Notes under the pieces: generated by a model
What the model was told of the DNA's origin: nothing
The model's database searches: none
The model's input: only the letters and a program-made list of their open reading frames with translations
NCBI GenBank assembly: GCA_003389325.1
Contig: QQVE01000036.1
Coordinates: 1 to 57,270 of the forward strand
Length of the DNA: 57,270 bases
Source: Planctomycetota bacterium
GTDB lineage: Bacteria; Planctomycetota; Planctomycetia; Pirellulales; PALSA-1355
Direction of reading: 5' to 3'
Shown here: in pieces, positions 26,006 to 35,880 of the stretch
Position numbering within the stretch: position 1 is the first letter of the stretch
Layout of the letters: every line of letters begins with the position of its first letter
Position numbers and translations under genes: made by a program

Positions 26006-27087
26006 AGCGCGCTCTGATCATCGGTGTCACGGGACAAGACGGTGCCTACCTGGCGGAGCTCCTGCTCGACAAGGGCTATGAGGTCCACGGCATTAAGCGC
26101 CGCAGCTCTTGCTTCAATACGGACCGCATCGAGCATCTGTACCAAGATCCACACGTAGCGGGCCGGCGCTTTGTCCTGCACTATGGCGACCTGACCGATT
26201 CGACCAACGTCATTCGGGTCATTCAGGAAGTGCAGCCCGACGAGATCTACAACCTCGGAGCGCAGAGTCACGTGGCCGTGTCGTTTGAGACACCGGAATA
26301 TACGGCCGACTGCAACGGCATTGGTGTGTTGCGCGTGCTCGAGGCCATCCGCATCCTGCGACTTGAGCGCAAGACGCGATTTTACCAGGCATCGACATCC
26401 GAACTGTTCGGCCGCGTATGCGAAGTGCCCCAGCGCGAGACTACGCCGTTCTATCCTCGCTCGCCGTACGCGGCTGCGAAGCTTTACGGCTACTGGATCG
26501 CTGTGACCTACCGCGAGGCGTACGGCATGTTCGCCTGCAACGGCGTCCTGTTCAATCACGAGTCACCCGTCCGCGGAGAGACGTTCGTCACGCGAAAGAT
26601 CACGCGCTCATTGGCTCGTATTCGACTGGGATTGCAGGACTGCTTGTACCTGGGCAATCTCGATGCGCTACGCGATTGGGGACATGCCCGCGACTATGTC
26701 GAGATGCAGTGGCTGATGCTCCAGCAGGATGAACCTGAGGACTACGTGATTGCCACCGGCCAACAGCATTCCGTGCGCGAGTTCGTCCAACGCAGCGCGG
26801 CGATTCTCGGGATGGAGCTTCGCTGGGAAAACTCGGGCGTCGACGAAAAAGCATACGATGTGGAGACGGGCAAATGCGTAGTGGCCGTCGATCCGCGCTA
26901 CTTCCGTCCGGCGGAAGTCGACACGCTGCTGGGCGACCCGACGAAAGCCGCACGCTGCCTGGGTTGGAAGCCGAAGATTTCATTCGACGAGCTGGTGCGC
27001 GAAATGACCGAGGCCGATCTTCGCCTGGCCGAACGCGACCAGATGCAACTCGAAGCCGGATACCTTGTGGATGTGTGCCATGAATGA
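26002..27087 (+). CDS. gmd: GDP-mannose 4,6-dehydratase
   Basis: This 361-residue extended SDR has the NADP site [37 protein letters not shown], the active-site stretch [10 protein letters not shown], YxxxK in [12 protein letters not shown], and the substrate phrase [18 protein letters not shown]. Length and motifs match Gmd fully. It makes GDP-4-keto-6-deoxymannose, which the next gene turns into GDP-L-fucose. It is translationally coupled to both neighbours (4- and 8-base overlaps). Confidence 0.96.
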   Translation: MKRALIIGVTGQDGAYLAELLLDKGYEVHGIKRRSSCFNTDRIEHLYQDPHVAGRRFVLHYGDLTDSTNVIRVIQEVQPDEIYNLGAQSHVAVSFETPEYTADCNGIGVLRVLEAIRILRLERKTRFYQASTSELFGRVCEVPQRETTPFYPRSPYAAAKLYGYWIAVTYREAYGMFACNGVLFNHESPVRGETFVTRKITRSLARIRLGLQDCLYLGNLDALRDWGHARDYVEMQWLMLQQDEPEDYVIATGQQHSVREFVQRSAAILGMELRWENSGVDEKAYDVETGKCVVAVDPRYFRPAEVDTLLGDPTKAARCLGWKPKISFDELVREMTEADLRLAERDQMQLEAGYLVDVCHE

Positions 27088-28060
27088 TAGCACGATGAGC
27101 CAGCGCGACAGAATCTACGTCGCCGGGCATCGCGGTTTGGTCGGCTCGGCGATCGTACGGCGGTTGCGCGTGCTGGGCTATGAGAACCTCATTGTGCGCG
27201 ATCGCACAAGACTCGATCTGACGGATACTCGCGCCGTCGATGCGTTCTTTGAGGAGACTCGGCCAGACTTCGTCTTTCTCGCCGCTGCGAAGGTAGGCGG
27301 CATTCTGGCGAACGAGACGTTTCCGGCCGACTTCCTCCGCAAAAATCTACAGATCGAACTGAACGTTATCGACGCGGCCTATCGCCACCGCGTGCGCAAG
27401 CTGCAGTTCCTCGGTTCGTCGTGCATTTATCCCAAGCACGCTCCGCAGCCGCTTCGCGAAGAGTCCCTGCTATCGGGACCGCTCGAGCCTACGAATCAGT
27501 CCTACGCCGTCGCCAAGATCGCGGGAATCCATCTCTGCCAAGCCTATGCTCAACAACATGACTTCGATGCGATTGCGCTGATGCCGACGAACCTCTACGG
27601 GCCTGGAGACAACTTTCATCCCGAGTACGCGCACGTTGTGCCGGCCCTCATGGGGCGGTTTCACGAAGCCGTCAGAGCCAAAGCCGACGAAGTTGTTGTC
27701 TGGGGCACGGGCACACCCCTGCGAGAATTGCTTTTCGTCGACGACCTCGCCGACGCAGCCGTGTTTCTGATGCAGCACTACGCCGAGACCGAAATCATCA
27801 ATGTGGGCACCGGTCAGGAAATCACGATCCGCCATCTTGCCGAACAAATCGCGGATGTCGTCGGCTTCCGAGGAGCGATCCGATTCGATGCCGCCAAAGC
27901 AGACGGCACCCCGCGAAAACTGCTCGACGTCAGCCGCATCACCGCGCTCGGATGGCGACCATCGACGAGCCTCGCCGAAGGGCTGCGGGCTACCTACCGC
28001 TGGTTTCTAGAGCACGAAAGTGAGCGGCGAGGATTGCAAACCGCGTATTCGACGAACTAG
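27080..28060 (+). CDS. fcl: GDP-L-fucose synthase
   Basis: This 326-residue epimerase/reductase has [17 protein letters not shown] (dinucleotide site), [39 protein letters not shown], YxxxK in [14 protein letters not shown] and [15 protein letters not shown]. With Gmd it gives the GDP-fucose route, so the polymer likely contains fucose. ATG 27080 overlaps the gmd stop; ATG 27095 is possible. It is the last gene of the polysaccharide operon; the 290 bases that follow hold no gene and no clear terminator hairpin. Confidence 0.95.
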   Translation: MNDSTMSQRDRIYVAGHRGLVGSAIVRRLRVLGYENLIVRDRTRLDLTDTRAVDAFFEETRPDFVFLAAAKVGGILANETFPADFLRKNLQIELNVIDAAYRHRVRKLQFLGSSCIYPKHAPQPLREESLLSGPLEPTNQSYAVAKIAGIHLCQAYAQQHDFDAIALMPTNLYGPGDNFHPEYAHVVPALMGRFHEAVRAKADEVVVWGTGTPLRELLFVDDLADAAVFLMQHYAETEIINVGTGQEITIRHLAEQIADVVGFRGAIRFDAAKADGTPRKLLDVSRITALGWRPSTSLAEGLRATYRWFLEHESERRGLQTAYSTN

Positions 28061-28350
28061 CTGACCAATGCCGTCGCCATCGCTCTCTCACTTTGCCGGC
28101 GTGACCACCAGCAAAGCGCCCGGGCATCGAGCCAGCCGAAGCTGAGGCAATCGCCATCGTCTTTTCGTCCGCAGCTCGATTTTAGGATCGATGTTTGCCG
28201 GCTTTCCACCCAGCCTCAAAGACGACCTTAAACCGAGCCTGTGTCAGCTCGTCGTTCTGGACTTGGCTATACTACTCCTGCCAGGCATCGCTAGCTCGTT
28301 TCGAACTCTAAACCGGGCAACAGCCTGCTCTGCTGGGCAGCCAATCAATC

Positions 28351-28863
28351 TCACTGGCCCGCAAAGGCGAATCGCTTGGCGACACGCACCAGATCGGCGA
28401 TGGCCGAGGAACTTTGCGGTTTGATGACCACGAGATTAAAACCCGCCTCGGCGCACTTCGCTTTGGTGCTTGCATCCGAAAGCCCGGTTCTGGCAACAAG
28501 CAGGAATGGTGGTAAGTCGGTGGCGAGCAGATCTTTGGCGACTTCTGTGCCACTCTTGCCGGGCATCATGATATCGAGCAGGACCAGGTGGGGCTCAAAC
28601 TGCCGGGCGAGTTCCACACATTGGAATGGATCGTTGCAGGTGCGTACGCAGCAGCCGTGCATCTCGAGCAACTTGGCCATTACCTTCGTATCGGCCGGCA
28701 GGTCGTCGACGAGCAGGACGCGAAGGCGTCGTGAATTTCCCGTTTCCTGCGACACGATGAGGTCTCGCGCGTACAAGCGGTCCCAGAGGTTTTCGAATAA
28801 AACACGGGGGATCCTCCCTGAGAATCGGCAGATCGACCAGCCCAGAGTGGTGGTATCAGCCAT
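28351..28863 (-). CDS. Single-domain response regulator
   Basis: In this 170-residue protein a receiver domain occupies about 46-168, with the acidic pair in LLVDDLPAD (D53, D54), phosphoacceptor D97 in LVLLDIMMPGKSG, T126 in VARTG and K148 in VVIKPQ, all canonical. The first 45 residues (MADTTTLGWSICRFSGRIPR...) match nothing I know. No output domain is present, so it probably acts through protein contacts like CheY, or its partner histidine kinase is elsewhere. The start is uncertain, as no good ribosome site precedes 28863 and longer frames are open. Confidence 0.78.
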   Translation of the reverse strand: MADTTTLGWSICRFSGRIPRVLFENLWDRLYARDLIVSQETGNSRRLRVLLVDDLPADTKVMAKLLEMHGCCVRTCNDPFQCVELARQFEPHLVLLDIMMPGKSGTEVAKDLLATDLPPFLLVARTGLSDASTKAKCAEAGFNLVVIKPQSSSAIADLVRVAKRFAFAGQ

Positions 28864-29013
28864 CGGAGGCGCGCAAGAGCCACACGGTTTATCGCTGGCT
28901 GGTTCATTTCGCTCGACGAAGGCATGAAAGGAAACAAGTGGGGCCGTTTCGCAGAGTCGCGACCGACGTATCGCCGCGCACGGTGTGCCGCCCCTTCTGT
29001 TCGATGATAAATA

Positions 29014-29079
29014 CCACAATCCGACCGCGGTCCGCAGTCGGATTGTGGCGGCATCTCCCGGCCCGCGGTGCGGGCCGGG
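29014..29079 (-). terminator. Two strong hairpins downstream of the PDZ gene
   Basis: The first is a 12-bp perfect stem (29014-29025 with 29037-29048), extended inside its loop by GCGG/CCGC. The second is a 10-bp perfect stem CCCGGCCCGC/GCGGGCCGGG with loop GGT (29057-29079). Both lie in the 236 bases between the PDZ gene's stop and the start of the response regulator, in the direction of transcription of the former. No T-run follows, so they may act as roadblock terminators or mRNA stabilisers. Confidence 0.55.
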
Positions 29080-29099
29080 GCGGAAAGTGCTGGCTGTAC

Positions 29100-30011
29100 T
29101 TACCGACGGTCGTCCTGGTAGCGACCACCGCGATAGCCGTCGTATTCTCGCGAGCGCGTGCGGTACTCGGTCGCTCCACCGCGGCCGTCGAGCCGCGCTT
29201 GCAAGCGATCGATGCGCTGTCCGAGTCGCTCGACCAAATTCTCCAGCCGCGACAGCCGCTGGTCACCGTCGTCGCGATATTCGCGGTACTGTTCTCGACG
29301 GCCGTCGTTGGCGTAACGCCGGTCATCTGAGTACCGTCGATCGTCGGAGTATCGCCGGTCGTCGGAGTATCTTTGGTCATCCCAGCGGCGGTCGCCATCT
29401 CGAGTCATCCAGCGTTCGTCCGGTTGCTCCCAGCGTGCCTGCTGCGGTAGCGCTTGACGTCGGCTAGCGAGCTGCGCCTGCAAGGTGCGTCGGTTACCGT
29501 TGCGAACTACGTCTAAGTCGATCCGGCTGCCCGGATCTTGCCGGGCGATCGTCCTGCTGAGGTCCTGGGTGGAGTTGACCGACATGCCGTTGACCCGCAA
29601 GATGCGGTCCCCCTCGCGAATGCCGGCCTGGTCGGCCGGGCTGCCCGACACGACGCGTTCGACTACGACGCCGCCGTTGCGCGCATCCCCGATGAAAACG
29701 CCGAGCCCGGCCGGGGCATCCTCGCGCTGCCGCGACTGCTCGTCCTCGCGGCGCTGGCGGTTCTGCTGCTGTTGCTCTTCGCTCTGGCGGCGCTGCTGCT
29801 CGTCGTCGCGGTCGTCACGATCATCGTCAAGATCGTCGTCGCGATCTTCGTCATCATCTTCGTCGCTGGCCTCGTTTTCTCGTTCTTGCTCACGTTGCTG
29901 CTGTTGGCTGTCGTCGTCTTGCTGCTGGTCGCTCTGTGCCCACGCGGGTAGGGCAATCAACGCGACGCAGAGTGCGGCGGCGGGTAGACTCATCAATCGT
30001 CTAAGACGCAT
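29100..30011 (-). CDS. Exported PDZ-domain protein with acidic Q/D/R-rich linker
   Basis: This 303-residue protein has a signal peptide at 1-26 (ends LPAWAQ). Residues 27-100 are a disordered Gln/Asp/Glu/Arg stretch. One PDZ domain (about 102-182) reads GLGVFIGDARNGGVVVERVV, SPADQAGIREGDRILRVNG. Residues about 215-245 contain RYSDDR repeated three to four times (18-base units), and about 258-285 form a Leu-heptad coiled coil (LSRLENLVERLGQRIDRLQ). There is no protease domain, so it is probably a periplasmic or surface adaptor. ATG 30011 is preceded by GAGGAG; longer open frames lack a signal peptide. Confidence 0.8.
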   Translation of the reverse strand: MRLRRLMSLPAAALCVALIALPAWAQSDQQQDDDSQQQQREQERENEASDEDDDEDRDDDLDDDRDDRDDEQQRRQSEEQQQQNRQRREDEQSRQREDAPAGLGVFIGDARNGGVVVERVVSGSPADQAGIREGDRILRVNGMSVNSTQDLSRTIARQDPGSRIDLDVVRNGNRRTLQAQLASRRQALPQQARWEQPDERWMTRDGDRRWDDQRYSDDRRYSDDRRYSDDRRYANDGRREQYREYRDDGDQRLSRLENLVERLGQRIDRLQARLDGRGGATEYRTRSREYDGYRGGRYQDDRR

Positions 30012-30559
30012 GGGAGATGGCTCCTCGTCAAATATGGTTGGCAGCCCCGGCCGTCTCGACTGCGTGTCGATAGAAATCGGCCGAGGCTGTTCGGCTCGGC
30101 AACTGCAATTCGTATTCCGATCTATCGCGGCGCAACACCAGGCACGGCGGCCCACCGGCGCAAGTGCGTACCCTGTCGGGAATCCGCGCGAAACGTCGCC
30201 CGCGCGGCGAGGCATGGCCGCTGGATCAGCGACGCGCAACAGATCGACTGCCGGTGGCGCGCAGCGAACCGAGTTGATTTCTCAGAGCGCATCTTGATCG
30301 TTCAAGGCACGATCGGCCACGGATTGCCGGGCACATTTGTCGCCTCCGGACGCAACCGAGAACGCATCCATGCAAGTGGACGCAGCGCCCAGGCCGATGC
30401 CAGACCAAACGAGCTGCCAGCAATCGGTCCCTTCCCTTCGAAGCAGTCCTGGCATTTGGGACAAATGGGCGCGGCGTTTGCAACGTTGTGTCCCCCATAG
30501 CAGCCGACAATGCCGACTCCCTCGTGTCCACAGAACACTTTTAAGCGGAGAGTCCTACC
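30012..30559. other. Divergent intergenic region, 548 bases, no supported gene
   Basis: It separates the leftward PDZ gene from the rightward DUF892 gene and must contain both promoters. Two leftward frames carry CxxC-like text (CPKCQDC near 30440) but neither has a ribosome site or coherent composition, so no gene is called. Just before 30560, GCGGAGAG is the ribosome site of the DUF892 gene. Confidence 0.4.
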
Positions 30560-31090
30560 ATGACGTCCTGGATTTCAAAAATGACCGGCAACGGATTGGC
30601 GTTGGAGAATCTGGAAAATGTGCTGACCTTGCAACTTCGCGATCTTTACAGCGCGGAACTCCAATTGATAAAAGCGCTTCCCAAGATGGCGAAGGCGGCC
30701 CACAACCAAGAACTCAAGACAGCATTCGAGTCCCACCTGAAGGAGACCGAGCAACAAAAGATCCGGCTCGAGCAGGCCTTCGAGCTGTTGGGGCAGACGC
30801 CCGAGAAAGAGACGTGCGAGGCGATGCAGGGCCTCATTTCTGAAGGTGAAGAGATTATCGGTCTCGAGGGCGAGCCCGACGTCAAGGATGCCGCCCTGAT
30901 CGCGGCCGCGCAGCGGGTCGAACACTATGAGATCGCCGGCTACGGCTGCGCGCGCACCTTCGCACGTCGGCTGGGCCGCGCCGAGATCGCGAAGCTCTTG
31001 CAGCATACGCTGGATGAGGAGTCCAACGCCGACGTGATCCTGACCGACATCGCCGAGGCGATGGTCAACACCCAGGCAGCGCAATCCTGA
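30560..31090 (+). CDS. DUF892/YciE-family ferritin-like protein
   Basis: This 176-residue all-helical protein has the YciE/YciF signature: LENVLTLQLRDLYSAELQLI near the start, ELKTAFESHLKETEQQKIRL, and AAQRVEHYEIAGYGCARTFA with the Glu/His ligands of a ferritin-like diiron site. These are soluble stress proteins linked to osmotic and oxidative stress. It heads a run of stress genes (Cys-rich protein, Mn-catalase). GGAGAG precedes the ATG. Confidence 0.9.
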   Translation: MTSWISKMTGNGLALENLENVLTLQLRDLYSAELQLIKALPKMAKAAHNQELKTAFESHLKETEQQKIRLEQAFELLGQTPEKETCEAMQGLISEGEEIIGLEGEPDVKDAALIAAAQRVEHYEIAGYGCARTFARRLGRAEIAKLLQHTLDEESNADVILTDIAEAMVNTQAAQS

Positions 31091-31174
31091 TCCGCGTACC
31101 CCGCCGCCCGGGGCACCATGTGGACGCTTGGTGCTGCGGGTGCGCGGGGCGTAGCAACACGCTGGAGGTTCGAA

Positions 31175-31408
31175 ATGACGAAGTGCGAGGTTTGCGGCAA
31201 CGACTACGACAAATCGTTCACGATCGAGATGGCCGGCAAGCGGCACACGTTCGATTCGTTCGAATGCGCGATCCATGCTTTGGCGCCGGAGTGCAGCGGG
31301 TGTGGATGCCGGATTATCGGCCACGGCGTCGAGCACGACGAGCAGATTTTCTGCTGTGCCCATTGCGCCGAAATGGCGGGCAGCAGCGGTCTGAAAGATC
31401 GTGTGTAG
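31175..31408 (+). CDS. Small Cys-rich metal-binding protein
   Basis: This 77-residue protein carries CEVCGNDYDKSF, FECAIHALAPECSGCGC and FCCAHCAE: nine cysteines plus histidines placed like a zinc ribbon or metallothionein-type cluster. It may buffer zinc or copper or deliver metal to a neighbour such as the Mn-catalase. GGAGG precedes the ATG at 31175. The gene is only 84 bases after the DUF892 gene and 60 before the catalase, which implies an operon. Confidence 0.75.
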   Translation: MTKCEVCGNDYDKSFTIEMAGKRHTFDSFECAIHALAPECSGCGCRIIGHGVEHDEQIFCCAHCAEMAGSSGLKDRV

Positions 31409-31468
31409 CCGCCCCGCATCGCACGCGTCCCGTTCGCGGCAGCACTGGACCCCATACGAGGAGAGAGC

Positions 31469-32191
31469 ATGTACCACCATGTAAAGAGGCTGATGTACAC
31501 CGTCAACGTGGGCGAGCCGGATGTCCGCTTCGGGCAGATGCTGCTCGAGCAATTCGGAGGTGCCAACGGCGAGCTGGCGGCCGCCATGCAGTACTCCGTG
31601 CAGGGGCTGAACTGCGATGACCCCAAGCGCAAAGACATGCTGATGGACATCGGCACCGAGGAGCTGAGCCACCTCGAAGTCATCGGCAGCCTGGCGCGCA
31701 TGCACCTCAAGCCGCTCAAGCAGGGGCAGTGCAGCAAGGCCGAGGCCGACCCGCTGATCGCCGTGGTCGGCGGGGGCGGCGTGAGCCTGTTCAACTCGCA
31801 GGGCAACCCCTGGACGGCCGACTACCTGAAGGTGTCCGGCCAGTTGGAGGTCGATTTGCGCAGCAATATCGCCGCCGAGGCACGGGCTAAGATCACCTAC
31901 GAACGCTTGATCGACTTCACCGACGATCCCGGTACGAAAGAAGCGCTCACGTTCCTGATGACTCGCGAGATCACGCACATGAAGGCGTTCCAGGCGGCAC
32001 TGGAAACCATGGGCAAGGGACCGTTCGAGATCGGCGAGCTTCCGCCCGACGAGGAGTACGTCAACAAGTACTACAACGATTCCACCGGCGAGGGCGAACT
32101 GGGCGAGGATGCCACCGGTCCCTGGAACCAGGGTGGCGACTGGGAACTGGTGGACAGCCCCGCGTTCGCCACCCTGGCATCCAAGCAATAG
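31469..32191 (+). CDS. Manganese catalase
   Basis: This 240-residue ferritin-like protein has the dimanganese ligands in their usual contexts: Glu in GGANGELAAAMQY, Glu/His in GTEELSHLEVIG, Glu in AAEARAKITYERL and Glu/His in MTREITHMKAF. The C-terminal tail (STGEGELGEDATGPWN) is typical of the family. It converts hydrogen peroxide to water and oxygen without heme. AGGAGAG precedes the ATG. Grouping with DUF892 points to oxidative or desiccation stress. Confidence 0.93.
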   Translation: MYHHVKRLMYTVNVGEPDVRFGQMLLEQFGGANGELAAAMQYSVQGLNCDDPKRKDMLMDIGTEELSHLEVIGSLARMHLKPLKQGQCSKAEADPLIAVVGGGGVSLFNSQGNPWTADYLKVSGQLEVDLRSNIAAEARAKITYERLIDFTDDPGTKEALTFLMTREITHMKAFQAALETMGKGPFEIGELPPDEEYVNKYYNDSTGEGELGEDATGPWNQGGDWELVDSPAFATLASKQ

Positions 32192-32294
32192 CGCAGCTTG
32201 CCGCGCGGGTCATCCGCGAGGTCACGAAGACCTTCGGTGCCTGACGCAAGGAGCCGAGTGACTCACGACAGAGAGGGTTTCGTCGCCAGTTCTT

Positions 32295-33562
32295 ATGGAC
32301 AATCTGCTGCTGACCGGCGTGGTAGCGGTCGTCGTGGCCGGCGCGGCGATGCTTGTGGCAATTCTCTCGGCACGTCAGCGGAACGTCGACTATCGCATCC
32401 AGCGGGTGGCGGCACTCGGCGACGCTCAGTTCGTTCGATCGCTGAGCGGGCTGGTGCGAATGAAATTTAGCGCCAGCAACCGCATCGCGCTTCTCAAGAA
32501 TGGCGAAGAGGCCTTTCCGGCCATGTTCGCTGCCGTGCGGGGCGCGCAGTCTTCCATCACGTTCGAAAACTACGTCTATTGGTCCGGCCGAATCGGCTAC
32601 GAATTTGCGAATCTGCTGGCCGATAAAGCGCGGCAGGGCATCGGCGTCCACGTCATCGTCGATTGGGCCGGATCGCTGACCATGGACCGTGAGTCGCTGC
32701 GCCTCATGAAGCAGTCCGGGGTCGAGGTCCACTTCTACCATCGTCCGCGATTCGGCGGATTGCATCGCCTGAATCATCGCACTCACCGCCGTGAGTTGGT
32801 TGTCGATGGGCGGGTTGGTTTCACCGGCGGGATTGGGTTTGCCGACCAGTGGAGCGGCGACTGCGCGAAGCATTGCCGCCGAGACAACCACTATCGCATC
32901 GAAGGGCCGCTCGTCGGCGACATGCAGGCCGTGTTTATGAAAACTGGCTGAAGTCGTCCGGCGACGTGCTGCAGGGAGAGCGCTACTTTCCGCGACTGTC
33001 GCCCGCCGGTGAGCAAACGGCCGGGCTGGTCGGCAGCGGGCCCCACGAGCGCACCACCTGGGCGCGGCTCGCATTGCTGATGCTGATTCAAGGGGCGCAG
33101 CGGAGCATCCAGATCGAGCAGGCGTTTTTCGTTCCCGATCCCGGCATCGTCGCCGCTCTGGCCAGGGCTGCCCGCCGCGGCGTCGCAGTCGAGGTTCTGC
33201 TGCCCAGCGAAAAAATCGATTGGAAGATCGTTCGCAGGGCAAGCCGGCACGGTTGGGGGCCGTTGCTGGAATCCGGCGTTCGCATCGCGGAATACCAGAC
33301 GGAGATTCTCCACTGCAAGTGCCTGGTCGCGGACGAGCTGTGGACCATGATCGGCTCGACGAACTTCGACTATCGTTCCCTGTATCGCAACGACGAAACG
33401 GTCGTCCTGGTCCGCGACGAAGCGTTCGCCCGCCATCATCGCGAGCTGATGGAAACGGATTGGCATGTTTCCGAACAGGTAACCCTGGCAGATTGGAAGT
33501 CTCGCTCTTGGCATCAGCGATGGGGAGATCGAATGGCCGCGCTGTTCAGCAGACAGCTCTGA
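32295..33562 (+). pseudogene. Cardiolipin synthase/phospholipase D-family protein, single-base frameshift
   Basis: Two overlapping frames (32295-32951 and one ending at 33562) make one protein of about 420 residues. The first gives a membrane anchor (LLTGVVAVVVAGAAMLVAIL) and the first PLD half up to DMQAVF; the second continues at YENWLKSSGDVL, exactly where the family reads through. One extra base in GTTTAT near 32934-32937 would restore the frame. The first HKD motif is HRRELVVDG (Lys replaced by Arg); the second, HCKCLVAD with GSTNFDYRSL, is intact. This is a real frameshift or a sequencing indel in a T-run. If real, cardiolipin synthesis by this copy is lost. Confidence 0.75.
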
Positions 33563-33892
33563 CAACGACCGCAGCCGGCGGTATCCACTGCTTCCTCCTC
33601 AATCAGCCCGTCACCCTGGAAACCACTTTGAGCAGCGCGCAACCATCCCTGTTTTTTTGCGGCGGGCATTCGTCATTTTGCTTCGCGGCAAGAGAGTCTG
33701 CGAGCCCGAGGCCGTTGCGACCGCAGGCCATCTACGAGCGCCAGTCGGCGCGGCATTTGCACGCTGCCCCGCGGTTGAAGGTGCTGCCGCGTCGGCGCAA
33801 CCTGACGAACAAGCAGACAAGCTCCGCAGACAAAGCTCCGCAGATCGAGCGCCGCGATCACTTGCGGCAAAACGGAAGAGCAGGGTACACAA
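33563..33892. other. Gap of 330 bases, nothing seen
   Basis: There is no credible reading frame. A short direct repeat, AAGCTCCGCAGA, occurs twice near 33818-33845. It presumably contains the promoter of the alcohol dehydrogenase gene. Confidence 0.35.
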
Positions 33893-35065
33893 GTGAATGC
33901 GCTCTGTTGGTATGGCTCTAGCGACGTACAGGTCCGCGAGGTTCCCGATCCGAAGATACTCGAGCCGCGCGATGCGATCGTGAAGGTGACGGCGACGGCC
34001 ATCTGCGGATCGGACCTGCACATCTACGACGGCATGGTACCGACCATGGAGAAAGGCGACATTCTCGGCCACGAGTTCATGGGCGAGGTCGTCGAGGTGG
34101 GCGGTGGCAACGGGAAACTAAGCGTCGGCGATCGGGTCGTCGTTCCGTTCAACCTGGCCTGCGGCGGCTGCTTCTTCTGCCACAAACAACTCTACTCGCT
34201 CTGCGACAACTCGAATCCCCACGCCGAGATGGCCCGCAAGCTGATGGGGCATTCGCCAGCCGGCCTGTTCGGCTACTCGCACCTGTTGGGCGGGTTCGCC
34301 GGCGGCCAGGCCGAATACGTGCGCGTGCCGTTCGCCGACGTGGGCCCGATCAAAGTGCCCGAAAGCCTGAGCGACGAGCAGGTCTTGTTTCTCTCCGACA
34401 TTTTTCCCACCGGATACATGGCGGCCGACAACTGCGGCATCGAGCCGGGAGATACCGTTGCGGTTTGGGGATGCGGCCCGGTGGGGCAGTTCGCGATCAA
34501 AAGCGCCTGGATGCTCGGCGCCGAGCGCGTCCTGGCAATCGACCGCGTGCCCGAGCGGCTGAAGATGGCTCACGACCACGGCCAGGCCGAAGTGATCGAT
34601 TTCTCCAAGCAGGACGTCTACGGCTGCTTGATGGACATTACGGCCGGCCGCGGTCCGGACCGCTGCATCGACGCGGTGGGGACCGAAGCGCACGGAACCG
34701 GCAGCATCGACGCCGTGCTCGACAAGGCGAAGTCCGCCGTGTACCTCGGCACGGACCGCCCGCACGTGCTGCGCGAGGCGATCATGTGCTGCCGCAAGGG
34801 AGGAACGATTTCGGTACCGGGCGTCTACTTCGGCGTTCTCGACAAAGTGCCCTTCGGCGCGGCCATGAACAAAGGGCTGACATTCCGCATGGGCCAGACC
34901 CACATGCAGCGGTACATGGAGCCGCTGCTCAAGGAAATCGAATCGGGTGCGATCGATCCCTCGTTCGTCATCACCGACCGCGTGCAATTAGCCGATGCAC
35001 CTTCGGCCTACCGCAGGTTTCGCGACAAGACAGACGGCTGCATCAAGGTGCTCATGACCCCCTGA
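33893..35065 (+). CDS. Zinc-dependent alcohol dehydrogenase (glutathione-independent formaldehyde dehydrogenase-like)
   Basis: In this 390-residue MDR protein the catalytic zinc site is in [13 protein letters not shown] and [13 protein letters not shown]; the structural zinc cysteines are in [15 protein letters not shown]. The NAD site [20 protein letters not shown] follows. The long insert [20 protein letters not shown] and the overall length fit the formaldehyde dehydrogenase-like subgroup. Its likely role is aldehyde or alcohol detoxification in the cytosol. GTG start; an earlier purine-rich stretch (GAAGAGCAGGG) may be the ribosome site. Confidence 0.9.
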   Translation: MNALCWYGSSDVQVREVPDPKILEPRDAIVKVTATAICGSDLHIYDGMVPTMEKGDILGHEFMGEVVEVGGGNGKLSVGDRVVVPFNLACGGCFFCHKQLYSLCDNSNPHAEMARKLMGHSPAGLFGYSHLLGGFAGGQAEYVRVPFADVGPIKVPESLSDEQVLFLSDIFPTGYMAADNCGIEPGDTVAVWGCGPVGQFAIKSAWMLGAERVLAIDRVPERLKMAHDHGQAEVIDFSKQDVYGCLMDITAGRGPDRCIDAVGTEAHGTGSIDAVLDKAKSAVYLGTDRPHVLREAIMCCRKGGTISVPGVYFGVLDKVPFGAAMNKGLTFRMGQTHMQRYMEPLLKEIESGAIDPSFVITDRVQLADAPSAYRRFRDKTDGCIKVLMTP

Positions 35066-35092
35066 GTTTCTCGACCCCGCTAGGAGTATTTC

Positions 35093-35854
35093 ATGGCCAC
35101 GACTTCCATTGACCGATGGGCCGAAAACGAGCTTCCTTGGGCCGACGCGCCCGCGGCGAACCGCAACGTTGCCGACAAAGAGCGCCACTGGATGCTGCTG
35201 GGCGGAGCTGGATTAGCGGCCTACGGGGTCCTGCGAGGGGGCTTCGCCGGTCTGGGAGCGGCGCTACTGGGCGGCGCGCTTATGTATCGCGGCTACGGCG
35301 GCTATTGCCCGGTCTACCAGGCACTGGGAATCGACACCTGCCACCGAGGCGAAGGGGCCGACACGGCGGTTCGCAACGGCGTGCGGGTGCGCGTCAACAC
35401 GACCGTGCAACGCCCGCCAGCGGAGGTTTACCGCCTGTGGCGCGACCTGGAAAACCTGCCGCGGTTCCTGAAGCATCTGGAAAGCGTACGCGTCGATGGC
35501 GACACGCGCAGCCATTGGATCGCGATGGGCCCGCTCGACCGTCGAGTGGAATGGGACGCCGAGATCATCCATGAGCGGGAGAACGAAATGATTTCGTGGC
35601 GATCGCTTCCCGGCTCCGAGGTCGACAGTGCCGGCAGCGTAAGGCTTAACCCGGCCCCGGCCGATCGTGGAACCGAAGTGCGGATTCAATTCAACTACGA
35701 TCCGCCCGGCGGTCGCGCGGGGGCGGCCCTGGCGTGGTTCTTCGGCCGGGCCGCGGCACAGCAGGTCAAAGACGACCTTCACCGCTTCAAGGCCTTCGCC
35801 GAAACAGGCTCCGTGCCGGTGACGGACGGGCAGCCTCAAGGACCGCGCACGTAG
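35093..35854 (+). CDS. DUF2892-type membrane segment plus SRPBCC domain protein
   Basis: In this 253-residue protein residues about 20-75 resemble the YgaP/DUF2892 membrane hairpin (HWMLLGGAGLAAYGVLRGGF, then LGGALMYRGYGGYCPVY). Residues about 95-235 are an SRPBCC/polyketide-cyclase-like domain (VNTTVQRPPAEVYRLWRDLE, NLPRFLKHLESVRV, EWDAEIIHERENEMISWRSL). Such fusions occur near stress and aldehyde-detoxification genes; the ligand is unknown. AGGAG precedes the ATG, 27 bases after the dehydrogenase. Confidence 0.8.
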   Translation: MATTSIDRWAENELPWADAPAANRNVADKERHWMLLGGAGLAAYGVLRGGFAGLGAALLGGALMYRGYGGYCPVYQALGIDTCHRGEGADTAVRNGVRVRVNTTVQRPPAEVYRLWRDLENLPRFLKHLESVRVDGDTRSHWIAMGPLDRRVEWDAEIIHERENEMISWRSLPGSEVDSAGSVRLNPAPADRGTEVRIQFNYDPPGGRAGAALAWFFGRAAAQQVKDDLHRFKAFAETGSVPVTDGQPQGPRT

Positions 35855-35880
35855 GTGAGAGCAACCGTCTCAAGTTTGCT

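Noticed and set aside
30282..30538. Leftward small zinc-ribbon-like ORFs (CPKCQDC)
   Set aside because: Coding potential switches between frames, the only start is GTG without a ribosome site, and composition is not coherent.
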